A stretch of 64,000 bases of DNA. Source: JAFGBI01 sp964454025 (GTDB taxonomy: Bacteria; Myxococcota_A; Polyangia; Polyangiales; Polyangiaceae). Shown one piece after another: positions 42,564 through 52,025 of the stretch; position 1 is the first letter of the stretch; each line of letters begins with the position of its first letter. The DNA is taken from assembly GCA_964454025.1 (NCBI GenBank), contig CAYVRP010000004.1, forward strand, positions 62,001 to 126,000, in the 5' to 3' direction. The notes under the pieces are model-generated. The model was not told the origin of the DNA, searched no databases, and worked only from the letters and a program-made list of their open reading frames with translations. The position numbers and the translations under genes are program-made.

Positions 42564-44101
42564 GGCTGGCCTCCCTCGAGCGGCGGCAGTGATCCGGCGC
42601 CACGATCCTGGTCCGGAGCTGGCTCGCTCCCCTCGGACGGGAAGGAGCCGCTGCTGGAGTCGGGCGGCGGTCGCGCGCCGGCCGACGACGCATCGGGGGC
42701 CTCTGCCGCCACCGCGGCGCCCGCCGAGCCTCCTGCGTCGGGGCTCGAGCTGACCGCCGCGGGCGCGGGCGGCGGCGGGACCGGGGGCGCCGGCGGCGCC
42801 GACGCCTCGGACTCGAGCACGGCCTTCTTGGCCTTGGCCCGGGCTATCAGCTCGTCGGTGTCGTCGGTGCCCCCGACCGGAGCGCGCGAACGCTTGGCCG
42901 CGTAGGTTTCGAACGCTTCGATGGCGAGCTCGGCCGCGCGTACGCGCGACACCCCGGGCACCTCCTCCGAGAACAGGTAGAGCAGGCCGAGATCGTAGTG
43001 GACCTGCACCATCCCCGGATCGGCGGCGAGCACCCAGTTGAACTCTCGCAACGCTTCCGTGGTCTTGCCGAGGAGGCGGTAGGCGTCGGCGAGGTACAGG
43101 TGCGCGATCACGTTGTCGCGCTGGTAGCGGATCGCGCCCTCCAGCAAGGGGGCCGCCCCCGCCGCGTTGCCGGTCTGGAGCAGGTGTAGGGCCAGATGAA
43201 CCCGTGCCTCGACCAGGTCCGGCCGCAACCGCAGGGCTTGCTCCAACTCCGCGATCGCCTCCCGGCGCCGCCCTTGTTCGGCGTAGATGAGCCCGCGGAG
43301 TAGCCGCGCCTGCGCGTTGTCCTTGTCCCGCGGCGGGTTCTCCGCGCCGTAGCCGTCGAGGATCCCCTTGAGGACGTACAGCGCCAGATCGAGCCTCCGG
43401 CTGCGGAAGTGGTCGCGCGCCAGCGGCTCCATCGCGGGACGGTAGTTCGGGTCGATCTTCAACGCCTCCTGTGCCAGCCGCTGGGCCTCCGCGGAGTCGC
43501 CCCGCAACGACCGTATCTCGGCCAGCGCGGCGACGATGGCCGCGCTCCTCGCCACCCGCCCCTGCCACTCCCGCAAGAAGGCCTCCGCCTCGTCGTCGCC
43601 GGCCGTCCGCGCGGTGAGGAGCGCATAGGCCGCAATCGCGGGCTCGAAGTCCGGCACCGTCCCCAGCGCCGAACGGTACGCCGCGCGCGCCCCAGCCACG
43701 TCACCGAGGCGCTCCCGGACCACCCCCAGCGCGTAGGCAGCCTCGAAGGCCCGCGCGTCCGCCTGCGTCGCGGCCGTGAACTGGGCGCGCGCCGCCTCCA
43801 GATCGCCGGCCTGGAACGCCGTCATGCCTGCCGCGTAGGCCTGCGACGCCGCCGCGGACATCCTCGGTCGGGGGGCCGCCGCGCTCGCGACACCACCCGT
43901 CTGGCCCCCGGCGAAGGCCGACCCGCCCGCGGACGTCGCCGGCGGCGCTCCGGCGACGGACGGCGGGACGCGGGCGCCCCCGCGCTCGGTCGCGACGCAG
44001 CCCGCCGTCACCATCCCCGGCGCGAAGACCAGCCCGGCCACCATCGCCGCCGCTAGCTCGCGGCGGCGCGCGGCGCACCTGGCTCCCGAGCGGTCCCTCA
44101 T
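42560..44101 (-). CDS. TPR lipoprotein (GltE-like)
   Basis: A 513-residue lipoprotein: basic leader, hydrophobic segment and lipobox (FAPGMVTAGC, Cys near 35). After an Ala/Gly/Ser-rich linker, residues about 85-370 form at least seven TPR repeats (such as AAYALGVVRERLGDVAGARAAY and EARVHLALHLLQTGNAAGAAPLL). The C-terminal 150 residues are Pro/Ala/Ser/Asp-rich and disordered. It would sit on the periplasmic face of the outer membrane. Its ATG overlaps the stop of the 1363-residue TPR gene (ATGA). The order TPR giant, TPR lipoprotein, small secreted protein, FHA-TM protein matches gltD-gltE-gltF-gltG of the Myxococcus gliding cluster. Confidence 0.75.
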   Translation of the reverse strand: MRDRSGARCAARRRELAAAMVAGLVFAPGMVTAGCVATERGGARVPPSVAGAPPATSAGGSAFAGGQTGGVASAAAPRPRMSAAASQAYAAGMTAFQAGDLEAARAQFTAATQADARAFEAAYALGVVRERLGDVAGARAAYRSALGTVPDFEPAIAAYALLTARTAGDDEAEAFLREWQGRVARSAAIVAALAEIRSLRGDSAEAQRLAQEALKIDPNYRPAMEPLARDHFRSRRLDLALYVLKGILDGYGAENPPRDKDNAQARLLRGLIYAEQGRRREAIAELEQALRLRPDLVEARVHLALHLLQTGNAAGAAPLLEGAIRYQRDNVIAHLYLADAYRLLGKTTEALREFNWVLAADPGMVQVHYDLGLLYLFSEEVPGVSRVRAAELAIEAFETYAAKRSRAPVGGTDDTDELIARAKAKKAVLESEASAPPAPPVPPPPAPAAVSSSPDAGGSAGAAVAAEAPDASSAGARPPPDSSSGSFPSEGSEPAPDQDRGAGSLPPLEGGQP

Positions 44102-47100
44102 GGGCTCACCACCAGGGGAGCAGGCGGCGGCATCGCGTCGGCCTTCGGCTCCACCACGATCCCCGGACGCTGCTTGACGAACATGCCCGGCTCGTAGCCG
44201 AGATCCTTCACCCCGCCCGCGTAGGCCTGCATCGCCGCCTCACCGATCACGTCCGTGAAGAACGCCAGGCGTCGCACCGCGCGCGTCAACTCCGCGTGGG
44301 TCACGTGATAGCGCCGGGACAGCACCACGGCGGCCCCGTACTTGGCGATCATCACCTGATCCGCCGCGTTGATCTCCTTCTCCCGCGCGTCACGCCACGC
44401 CTGCTGGACCCTGACGCGCACCGCGTCGGCCTTGGCCATCAGATCGGGGTCGCCGCTCTCCTCGGCCCGCCGGAGCTTGCGCTCGGTGGCCTCGTCGAAC
44501 AGCCGCAACGCCGGCGGCCGCGTGTTGTAGAGGCCCGACCGCAGCGAGTCGTAGAGCGATCCCTGCCGGGCGACCGCGACCGCGGTCCACTCGGGAGAGA
44601 CGTAGGTGTCGATGACGTGCTGCAGCCGGTCTAGCCAGCGGCTCGCGTTGACGGCCTCCTGCTTGTACTGGTTGATGACCTCCACCACGGTCCCCTTGTA
44701 CCGGTGGTGACCGGTTTCATAGTCGAACTCACGGGCGAGTTCCTGGTCGATCAACGTGTACTCCGCCTCCGCCGCCATCGCGGCCTCGAGCGAGCCCAGG
44801 GCGGCGCTCTGGCCGTCCTTGCTCGGCGCGAGGCTCCGGAAGCGCTGGAACGCCGCGATCGTGTGCTCCCACCAGCGCTGGGTGTCCGCCGCGCGCGCCG
44901 CGCGCCGCGTCTTGGCGCTCCAGTACGCCGCCTGCACCAGGTACGCCGCCGCGGCGTCCTGCCCCTGGTGCGTGCGGAAGTACTCGTCCATCGCGGCCAT
45001 GGCGCGCGCCCGCGCCTCTCGGTTGGCCCCCTCGTCCGGGCTGAGCTCATCCCACTTCTTCAGCGCCGAGCTGGCCACGATGAAGTCCGCCTCGGCCATC
45101 TCCGTCGGCGACGCCCCGAGGGTTCGGAAGCGCTCGCGTTCGCGACGCATGCCCGCCTCGTCGCCCAGGCTCGCATAGAGCGCCAACGACTGTCGGCTCG
45201 CCTCGCGACGCTGCCCGTCGTCGAAGTGCTCGTTGCTGGCGATCTGCTCGAAGGTCCCGGCCGCGCGGGGGTAGGAGAAGAACAGGATGTACGAGCTCGC
45301 CAGGGCGTCGTAGGCCTCCTTGAGGTATCCGACGCGCTTCTCGTAGCGGGCGCCGTCGGGACCGACCGGGGGCTTGGCCCCGGGATCTCCGTCGCGAAGC
45401 AACCGGAGCGTGGCCTCGCTCCCGTACTTCGAGATGAACAGCTCGTACATGGCGATGGCCTTGTCGTACTCCCCCACCTGCTTGTACGCGAACGCCCCGT
45501 TCATCGCCGCCTCGGGAGCGTTCTCGTTGCCAGGAGCCTTCTCGAGGGCCACCCTGTAGGCGGCGGCGGCTTCCCGCCACCGCTGGTTCCGTTCGGGCCC
45601 CTCGGGGAGCTGCGCCGCGGCCTCGAACAGCGCTCCGGCGTCCATGTAGGCCGCGATCTCGCTGACGGGCTTGCGGATCGCCGCCTCCTTGCTCCGCTGG
45701 TCGGCGTTGACCGCACAGCTCGGTGCCTCGGCCAGGCGCCGGCTCTCCCGGGCATCGTTGGAGTAGTTGCTCATGCTGATGAGCTTCTCCCACGCCCGGT
45801 AGCCCCACTCGTTCTTGCCGCAATTCGCGGCGTAGATCGGCTCGAAGCGCCGGCGCGCCTCCGCGAAATCGCCGTAGACGAAGAAGAGGTCGGCGCTCTG
45901 GAAGGCGTACAGCATCCCATTCTGCTCCGGGTCACGATCGACCGGGATCCGCTGGTTGTACGCGTCCCGCGCCCGAATCCGCTCCAGCTCCAGGGCGGGG
46001 ATCGGCTCCGCCACCACCCTCCGCTCCTTCCCCTCGCCTGTGAACTCCACTTCCGTGCGCCGCGGGATGCCACGGCTCCCGCCGGATTCGTCGTGGAGCC
46101 GATGCTGGTCTTCCACCACCTGGTCCGCGATCGTCACCAGATAGTAGGCCGCGGGCTGCAGATATCGATCGTCCTCGTTCGAGTCGCGGACCGCCTCCGC
46201 CGCCGCGGTGGCCGCCGTGATCTCGTCGGGGCGGGGGGTCCGCCCGAGCAGGATCTGCAGCTCCACGCCGTGAAAGGCCGCGTCGGCGTACCAGAACCGG
46301 CTCTCGTAGGCGTCCAGCGCGTGCGGATCCTGGTCGTGATAGGCGCGCCACGCCTCGCCGGCCAGCCGGTACTCCGCGATCGCGCGCTCCAGAAGCTCGC
46401 GCCGCTCCCCCTCCTCGCTCACCTCCTCGGCTCGCGCCCGGAGCGCCTTCGCCTGGTTGGTGTGGTCGGCCGCTGCCCGCTTGAGCCCCTGGCTCGCCAG
46501 CTCCTCGGCTTGCTGCAAGGCTTCGGGATCGTCTTTGTTCGCCTCGGTCCAGGCGGTGACCCCGACGTAGTCCTTCAGCCGCGTACGCGCGGCGAGCGCG
46601 GCCGCAGCGTACTCTTGCCGCGCCGCCGAGCCCTGCGGCGCGAGCCGCGACAGCGCCTCGCAGAGATCGGCAACCTTGTTCTGGATGAGCGGCGCGTCAC
46701 GATCCATGGGGAAGCGCGCCAGGATCAGCTCCAGCGTACTGACGGCGTTCCGGTGCTGGGTGATGTCGACGAACTCCTGTGCGAGCGCCTTGTAGACCTC
46801 GACGGTCCACTTCGCGTCCTGCGGAACGATCGCCGGGTCCTGGACCCGTTCGATCGCGATCGCCATGCGCTGCTCCGCTACCAGCGGGTCGGTTTCTATG
46901 TCGAGGACGTCGTTGCGCGGGATCGCCGGGTGATCCGCCGGCGGCCCCTCGAAATCCACGTAGGTCAGCGACCCGGCGATGTAGGTGAACGCCTCCGCCC
47001 GGAAGTCCGCGCCCGGATCGCCTGTCCGCGCCTCCTGCTCGTCGGCGTAGCGCAGCAAGCGCACGAATTCGTGCACCGCCTGCCGGTACCGCTGTTGCTT

Positions 47101-48189
47101 GAAGTAGGTCCAGGCCTGCTTGTAGAGCGCCACCCCGAAGAGCGGCGGCCTCCGGTAGCGCAGGGCGTGCCCGTAAGCGCTGACCGCGCGGTTGAAGGCG
47201 TAGGGTCCCGCCCCCGGATCGACCTGATCGAAGTGGTAGTTGCCGATCTGCCACCAGATCTCGGCCACGTAGCGCGGGTCGGCGCCGGGCGCGACGAGCT
47301 GCGGCTGCATCTCGCAGGAATCGGGGTACGGGTCCCGAAACACCAGCTCGTCGGCCGGGTCGGCGCGCGCCACGTCCGTCACGCGCTTCCCACCGAGGGC
47401 GTTGGCGTCCAGAGGCAACGGGTTGGCCTGGTACCATTCGTTCCAGAACCGGGTGTCGTGATCCTGCTCCAGCGGCGTGACCTCGATGCGCCGTGCGTCC
47501 CTCGGGTCGTCGGCGACGTGATACCGGTTCCTGCACACCAGCGCGCGCCACACCTGCTGGCCCTCGTCGATGCGCCCCAGGTCGGTGAGCGCGTGCCCGA
47601 GGTAGTAGTAGACGGCGGCGATCTCCGCGTAGGCCGGGTAGTCCCGGATGAGCTGCCGGTAGAGGGCGATGGCGGGCTCGAGACGCGAGCCGAGCTCCGC
47701 CTCGAAGGCCGCGCGCGCCCGCTCCTCGTACAGCGCCGCCAGGCGGAACATCGCGTCCGGCGTCGCCGTCGGGTGCGCGTCAGGGCCGCGGTAGCGAGCG
47801 AGGAACTCCTCCAGCCGGCGGATCGCCTCGTCGCGCGCCGCCGCCAGCGCGACGTCCTGGCGCCGGATCTCGGAGTCGAGCGCGGTCAGGACACGCCGCC
47901 GCTTCGCCTCGTAGTGATGGCGGACGATCATCGTCAGCGTATCACGAAACCGCGCCGCTCCTTGCTCGTAGTCCCGCGCGGCGGCCTCCAGAGTCCGCAG
48001 CGCGCGCAGCTGCTCCTCCGATGGCGCCGGGGGCGGCGGCACCGAGCGCCGGAGCCCCCCCGGCGCCGCCGCCGGAGCCGGCGCCTGGGCGGCGGCCGGC
48101 GGCGCCCCCAGGACGACGGCGAGTCCGCCGAGCGCGACCCACCTCCGCGCTCGCCGGGCCGCCGAGAACCGCCCTCGGCGACGGCTCAC
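44098..48189 (-). CDS. Large periplasmic TPR protein (GltD/AgmU-like)
   Basis: A 1363-residue protein from a GTG that overlaps the preceding gene stop (GTGA). A signal peptide (WVALGGLAVVLGAPPAAAQ) makes it periplasmic. Almost the whole length is helical with TPR-like repeats, clearest at about 160-400 (AIALYRQLIRDYPAYAEIAAVYYYLGHAL, AVSAYGHALRYR) and 875-1010 (AAAAYRVALEKAPGNENAPEAAMNGAFAYKQVGEYDKAIAMYELF). M. xanthus GltD/AgmU is a TPR protein of about 1200 residues at the same place in its cluster, which is the basis for the name. It would span much of the periplasm and anchor the outer-membrane part of the complex. No catalytic domain is seen. Confidence 0.78.
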   Translation of the reverse strand: MSRRRGRFSAARRARRWVALGGLAVVLGAPPAAAQAPAPAAAPGGLRRSVPPPPAPSEEQLRALRTLEAAARDYEQGAARFRDTLTMIVRHHYEAKRRRVLTALDSEIRRQDVALAAARDEAIRRLEEFLARYRGPDAHPTATPDAMFRLAALYEERARAAFEAELGSRLEPAIALYRQLIRDYPAYAEIAAVYYYLGHALTDLGRIDEGQQVWRALVCRNRYHVADDPRDARRIEVTPLEQDHDTRFWNEWYQANPLPLDANALGGKRVTDVARADPADELVFRDPYPDSCEMQPQLVAPGADPRYVAEIWWQIGNYHFDQVDPGAGPYAFNRAVSAYGHALRYRRPPLFGVALYKQAWTYFKQQRYRQAVHEFVRLLRYADEQEARTGDPGADFRAEAFTYIAGSLTYVDFEGPPADHPAIPRNDVLDIETDPLVAEQRMAIAIERVQDPAIVPQDAKWTVEVYKALAQEFVDITQHRNAVSTLELILARFPMDRDAPLIQNKVADLCEALSRLAPQGSAARQEYAAAALAARTRLKDYVGVTAWTEANKDDPEALQQAEELASQGLKRAAADHTNQAKALRARAEEVSEEGERRELLERAIAEYRLAGEAWRAYHDQDPHALDAYESRFWYADAAFHGVELQILLGRTPRPDEITAATAAAEAVRDSNEDDRYLQPAAYYLVTIADQVVEDQHRLHDESGGSRGIPRRTEVEFTGEGKERRVVAEPIPALELERIRARDAYNQRIPVDRDPEQNGMLYAFQSADLFFVYGDFAEARRRFEPIYAANCGKNEWGYRAWEKLISMSNYSNDARESRRLAEAPSCAVNADQRSKEAAIRKPVSEIAAYMDAGALFEAAAQLPEGPERNQRWREAAAAYRVALEKAPGNENAPEAAMNGAFAYKQVGEYDKAIAMYELFISKYGSEATLRLLRDGDPGAKPPVGPDGARYEKRVGYLKEAYDALASSYILFFSYPRAAGTFEQIASNEHFDDGQRREASRQSLALYASLGDEAGMRRERERFRTLGASPTEMAEADFIVASSALKKWDELSPDEGANREARARAMAAMDEYFRTHQGQDAAAAYLVQAAYWSAKTRRAARAADTQRWWEHTIAAFQRFRSLAPSKDGQSAALGSLEAAMAAEAEYTLIDQELAREFDYETGHHRYKGTVVEVINQYKQEAVNASRWLDRLQHVIDTYVSPEWTAVAVARQGSLYDSLRSGLYNTRPPALRLFDEATERKLRRAEESGDPDLMAKADAVRVRVQQAWRDAREKEINAADQVMIAKYGAAVVLSRRYHVTHAELTRAVRRLAFFTDVIGEAAMQAYAGGVKDLGYEPGMFVKQRPGIVVEPKADAMPPPAPLVVSP

Positions 48190-50588
48190 GGCGCCTCCTC
48201 CGCCTCGTCGAGCACCTCGCGGAGCTCGTCGTCCAGCTTTCGATCCTCGAGCGAACGCTCCCGTCGCAGGTTGCGCACGCGCAGCCGCGCCGCCTCGCGC
48301 ACCTCCCAGGCCTGCTGGACGATGCCGACGTCGGCGCGCAGCACGATGCTCTTCAGCCGCTCGCCCACCAGCACGAAGCTCTGCTTGGCCACCTCGCCCA
48401 CCAGCGCCCGCGCCTCGTGGTCGAGGGTGTCGAGGTCAGCGCCCGACCTCTCCAGGTTCGCGACCTCGCGCGCGACAGCCGCCATCATCTCCTCGCCGCG
48501 ACGCTCGGCCTCCCCCAGGAGCAGCGCCCGGATGGGCAGCAGCTGACCCTCGGCGCGACCGATGCGGTCGAGGAGCGGCTGGATGGACCGCGCGTAGTCG
48601 CGCGCGCGCTCGTCTTCCTCGCCCGCTGCGACCCGGGTCACCTCCTCGGCCAGAGCGGCCGCGAACTGCCGCCGCACCTGCTCGTCGTCGACGTAGCGCT
48701 GATCGCCGAAGCCGATCTGGACCTTCCCGGACTCCACCGCCTCGCGGTACTCGGCGATGCGACCGTGGAGCGCGGCGACCGCGCGCTCATTAGCCTCGAT
48801 CTCGGCGCGATACCGGCTCAAGGTCGCCGGATCGAGCGACAGCCCGAGCTCGCGCGGCTCCTCCACCACCCGCTTGAGGCCGTTCACCAGCGCCTGCAGC
48901 GAGTCGGCCTGGAGCTGGAGGCGCTGCAGCGCCTGCGAGAGCTGGTCCCACTGCCGCTTGCCCGACTCCTCGCGACGCTGGAAGTCCCCTTCTGACGCCG
49001 GCATCTGCCCGACCCGCGACATCAGCGCGCGCCGCGCCGCGCGGGGCGTCGTCACCCCCGAACCCACGGCCCGACCGGCAACGTCATCCATGCCGAGCGC
49101 GAGGATGCGCCGCGCATGGCTGAGCTGGTTGAGCGGGGCCAGTACCTTCTCCAACGCGGACTGCAGCTCCGGGAAGGCCTTCACGCGGCTCGTCGTCGAT
49201 AGCACCGCGCGCAGCCGCCGCGCGAGCAAACGTGCGTCGCCGAGCAGCGCCCGTGACCGGTTCACGTCGTCGATCAGCGCGAACGCGTTGGCGTCCTCTG
49301 CCTCCTGACGCGCCCAGCCGAGCACGATCGGGGGCAGCGTAGGCCGCCCTGTGGGGGTCAGCGCGGCGTCGTTGAGCACCTGATCGTAGTAGGCCACGGG
49401 ATCCGTGGTCGCGGCCAGGAACTCCGCCACGCGCCGGCGGATGGGATCGAAACGCTCCCGCACGCCGCGGTAGATGGCGAGCGCCTGCTCGAATTCACCC
49501 GCGCGGAGCCGCAAGTCCGCGCGCAGCAGCGCGCCGTCGGCCAGATCGAGACGATCGGGGTCGGTGACCGCGAGCACCTCGAGCGCGCGCTGGGCGCGCT
49601 GGTGATCGCCGAGCCGGACGTACCCCCACGCCAGCTCATACAGCATCGTCGAGAACTCGGGCGACTGCCGGCCCACGTGACTGTAGGCGTCGGCCGCGTC
49701 GAGGTAGCTGTCGGACTCGTAGCACAAGCGCCCGATCGCCATCCACGCGAGGTCCACGACGTGCCGGTGCTCGCGGGTGTCGGCAGGCAGCCGCGTGACC
49801 CGCCGGAACTGATCGACGGCAGCGGCGAAGCGGACGATGGACCCGGGCTGCGCCGCGCCCCCCTCCGCGCCGGCGCCCGGTTCCGCGGCGGGCTGGACCA
49901 GCGCCTCCTTCGTGAAGACCACACCGAGCAGGTACTGGCTCTGATGCGTGAAGGGTACGTTCGCCGGGACGCCGGCGAGCTCGCGGCGCGCCGTCACGTA
50001 GTCTCGCCGGGCGAAGGCCAACTTCCCTCGTGCGTACTGGAGCGACCCCGTCGCGTCGGCGTCGGGCAGCTCGGCGAGGCGCGCGGCGAGCGCGTCCACC
50101 GCGGCGGGGTCCTCGGTTCTCAGCGCGATGTCGACCAGCCGGCTCAAGGCCCGCCCCGCGTAGGGCGCGTAGGCGCGCTGGCGAATCCCGTCAAGGATCT
50201 CGAGGTAGCGACGCCGCGCCGAGAGGAGCTGATCGCTGCGGAAGTAGCTCTCACCGAGCAAGAAGAGCGCGTCCGCGTGGGCGGACGCAGGGACGTTGCC
50301 CTGCCGGAAGAGCTCATCCACCTGGCTGAAGATCTGGATGGCGCGCTCGTAGTCCTGGTTGCGAAGGTGGAGCTCCCCCTCGGCGATCCGCCGCTCGGGG
50401 GTGGTCGGTCGGGGCGCGACCCGAGCCGCCTCCGCCCGGATGGCGCCGACGCTCGCCTCGACCCGGCGCACCATGCTCTCGGCGGTGGCGGCCGCCTCGT
50501 CCGCCCGCAGGGCGAGCCCGGTTCGGGCAGTAAGCACGAGCGCCAGACAGACAGCGACCGCCCCGACCCGTGCGCGGCGCCGTGCCAT
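48186..50588 (-). CDS. Periplasmic TPR and coiled-coil protein
   Basis: An 800-residue protein with a signal peptide (GAVAVCLALVLTARTGLALRAD). The first half has TPR repeats (ERAIQIFSQVDELFRQGNVPASAHADALFLLGESYFRSDQLLSARRRYL and others at about 75-380), and the second half is a long Glu/Arg/Leu-rich helical part with coiled-coil character (540-800). The ATG at 50588 shares its A with the stop of the preceding gene (TGATG); a GTG one codon earlier is possible. It belongs to the Glt-like unit by overlap, but I cannot match it to a named Glt protein; GltC-type TPR proteins are the nearest guess. Its C-terminal stop overlaps the GTG of the GltD-like gene. Confidence 0.7.
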   Translation of the reverse strand: MARRRARVGAVAVCLALVLTARTGLALRADEAAATAESMVRRVEASVGAIRAEAARVAPRPTTPERRIAEGELHLRNQDYERAIQIFSQVDELFRQGNVPASAHADALFLLGESYFRSDQLLSARRRYLEILDGIRQRAYAPYAGRALSRLVDIALRTEDPAAVDALAARLAELPDADATGSLQYARGKLAFARRDYVTARRELAGVPANVPFTHQSQYLLGVVFTKEALVQPAAEPGAGAEGGAAQPGSIVRFAAAVDQFRRVTRLPADTREHRHVVDLAWMAIGRLCYESDSYLDAADAYSHVGRQSPEFSTMLYELAWGYVRLGDHQRAQRALEVLAVTDPDRLDLADGALLRADLRLRAGEFEQALAIYRGVRERFDPIRRRVAEFLAATTDPVAYYDQVLNDAALTPTGRPTLPPIVLGWARQEAEDANAFALIDDVNRSRALLGDARLLARRLRAVLSTTSRVKAFPELQSALEKVLAPLNQLSHARRILALGMDDVAGRAVGSGVTTPRAARRALMSRVGQMPASEGDFQRREESGKRQWDQLSQALQRLQLQADSLQALVNGLKRVVEEPRELGLSLDPATLSRYRAEIEANERAVAALHGRIAEYREAVESGKVQIGFGDQRYVDDEQVRRQFAAALAEEVTRVAAGEEDERARDYARSIQPLLDRIGRAEGQLLPIRALLLGEAERRGEEMMAAVAREVANLERSGADLDTLDHEARALVGEVAKQSFVLVGERLKSIVLRADVGIVQQAWEVREAARLRVRNLRRERSLEDRKLDDELREVLDEAEEAP

Positions 50589-51541
50589 CACCGTCCCCCG
50601 GTCTTCGCTCCGCTGGTCGCGCCCCCGCCGCCGTTCGCACCCGAACCCCCGGGGGAGTTCGCGGCGCCCGACCCCGCCTTGACCGTCTGCTTGAAGCGGA
50701 TCGCAGGGCGCTCCTCGAGGGGCGTAGTGACGCCTCCCTTCTCCCAGGCGATCACCTCGAGCACGATCGTCTTGCCCTCGGTGACGGTGAACGAGTGGCC
50801 GGCGCCCGTCTGGAACCGGTACCCTCTGAGGTACGAGAACACCCCGTATCCGTAGCCCTGGAGCTTGATCTGCACCTGTAGCGTGTGATCCCCGGGCGGG
50901 ATCGACCCGGTGAACACGGGGATCGATCGTTGCTCGGCGAGAGCCCCGGTTTCGTCCTGCTTGCTGTACTGGATCTGCCCGTCGAGCACGAACAGCGCAC
51001 TCGTCAGGCGGAAGGCCGAGGAGAGGTCGTTCTGGAAACGGATCTCCGCCCTCGCCCCGCCGATGCCGCCCGAGAGGATCGTGTCGCTCAGCAGGCTGAG
51101 GCGGGTATGGCTCCGCCTGATCTGCTCCTTCAGGTCATCGATGCGTTGCGCCAGGTCGCGCATGCGCACAAGGTAGGTGGACCCGTCCATGGCCGCTGGT
51201 CCCCCCGGTGCCTCGCGGGGGGCGCTGCCCGGCGCCGGCTCGCTGCTCGGCGCCGACACGCCACCGGAGGCGCCAGGGGTAGGTAGCGCGGTCGGACGCG
51301 ACGTGTTCTTGCGGGAAGCCTCGGGGAAACGAGCCTCGGCCGCCACACCCGCAGGCCCCGGGGCCGCCCGCGCAGTCTCAAGGGAGCCGGTGGCGGACGA
51401 GGCCGAAACCGCCGGCGCAGCCCCGGACGGCGCGACCGGCGGCGACTGCGCGACGGAGATCCTGGCTCCCAGGACCAACGTCACCAGAGTGACCAACCGC
51501 GCCAGCGTCCGGAGCTTGCCCTGCCATCGCAGCGCAGTCAC
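50588..51541 (-). CDS. Secreted beta-rich protein, first gene of the Glt-like unit
   Basis: A 317-residue protein with a signal peptide (LARLVTLVTLVLGARISVAQ). A Pro/Ala/Ser/Gly linker (about 30-120) precedes a coiled helix (DLAQRIDDLKEQIRRSHTRLSLL, about 125-150) and a beta-rich domain that is the clearest globular part (FRLTSALFVLDGQIQYSKQDE, DHTLQVQIKLQGYGYGVFSYLRGYRF). The end is Gly/Ser/Ala-rich. I chose the GTG at 51541 because a strong Shine-Dalgarno GGAGGT lies 9 bases before it; an ATG at 51577 is an alternative. Its first base faces the divergent sigma gene, so its promoter lies in 51542-52025. No family is known to me. Confidence 0.68.
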   Translation of the reverse strand: MTALRWQGKLRTLARLVTLVTLVLGARISVAQSPPVAPSGAAPAVSASSATGSLETARAAPGPAGVAAEARFPEASRKNTSRPTALPTPGASGGVSAPSSEPAPGSAPREAPGGPAAMDGSTYLVRMRDLAQRIDDLKEQIRRSHTRLSLLSDTILSGGIGGARAEIRFQNDLSSAFRLTSALFVLDGQIQYSKQDETGALAEQRSIPVFTGSIPPGDHTLQVQIKLQGYGYGVFSYLRGYRFQTGAGHSFTVTEGKTIVLEVIAWEKGGVTTPLEERPAIRFKQTVKAGSGAANSPGGSGANGGGGATSGAKTGGR

Positions 51542-52025
51542 GTCCCCGCCACCTCCAATCCACGCCATGGATCCCATCGGCTACGGTTCCCGGGAGCGTA
51601 GCAGACGCGCGCGCGGCGCCACTCGCCCATTGCGCCCTCATGCCCGGCCGCCGCCACCGCCATCGCTTCGCACGGCCGGCCGCCCGTGCGCGGCGTCCAG
51701 GAAGGCGATCGTCCGGGTCGCGCCCCTGTGCCGAAGACCACGCGAGCAGGGGATCTGGACCCGCGCACCCCGGGGCGAGCATCGCCCCGCGACGCGGTTT
51801 CCGGGCGCCCTGGTCGCCTTGCTCCGACTGCGCCGGGCAGGTACCGTCCCGAAGGGTGGGCCAAGACCCGAAGGGATGTCCGACCTTGGAGAATGCCTCG
51901 GGAAATCCAGCTTGGGCGCCGCCGGAACGGCAGCGAAGCGTCGCTGGTGCAAGCCCCCCTCGGCGGCCCGCGCCCCCAGCTCGTCCCGCCGAGGGGGGGG
52001 GCCGGTTTCCGCCACCGAGGTCGAG
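51542..52025. other. 484-base divergent promoter region
   Basis: The stretch separates the Glt-like unit (minus) from the ECF sigma gene (plus). It has a strong Shine-Dalgarno for the minus gene near 51551-51556. A run of nine G (51993-52001) lies 24 bases before the sigma ATG. Frames across the region are open on both strands but Arg/Pro/Gly-rich, so I see no gene. It is where both operons would be controlled, perhaps by the sigma factor itself, but I see no clear promoter elements. Confidence 0.5.

Noticed and set aside
44704..48546. A plus-strand open frame of 1280 codons antisense to the TPR genes
   Set aside because: It is a composition effect of GC-rich codons on the other strand; it has no domain, signal or ribosome site, and the minus-strand TPR genes explain the region.
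51581..51594. GGGAACC-like ECF -35 before the Glt-like unit
   Set aside because: No matching -10 (TCTRA or CGTC) at 16-17 bases, and the transcript would be nearly leaderless.
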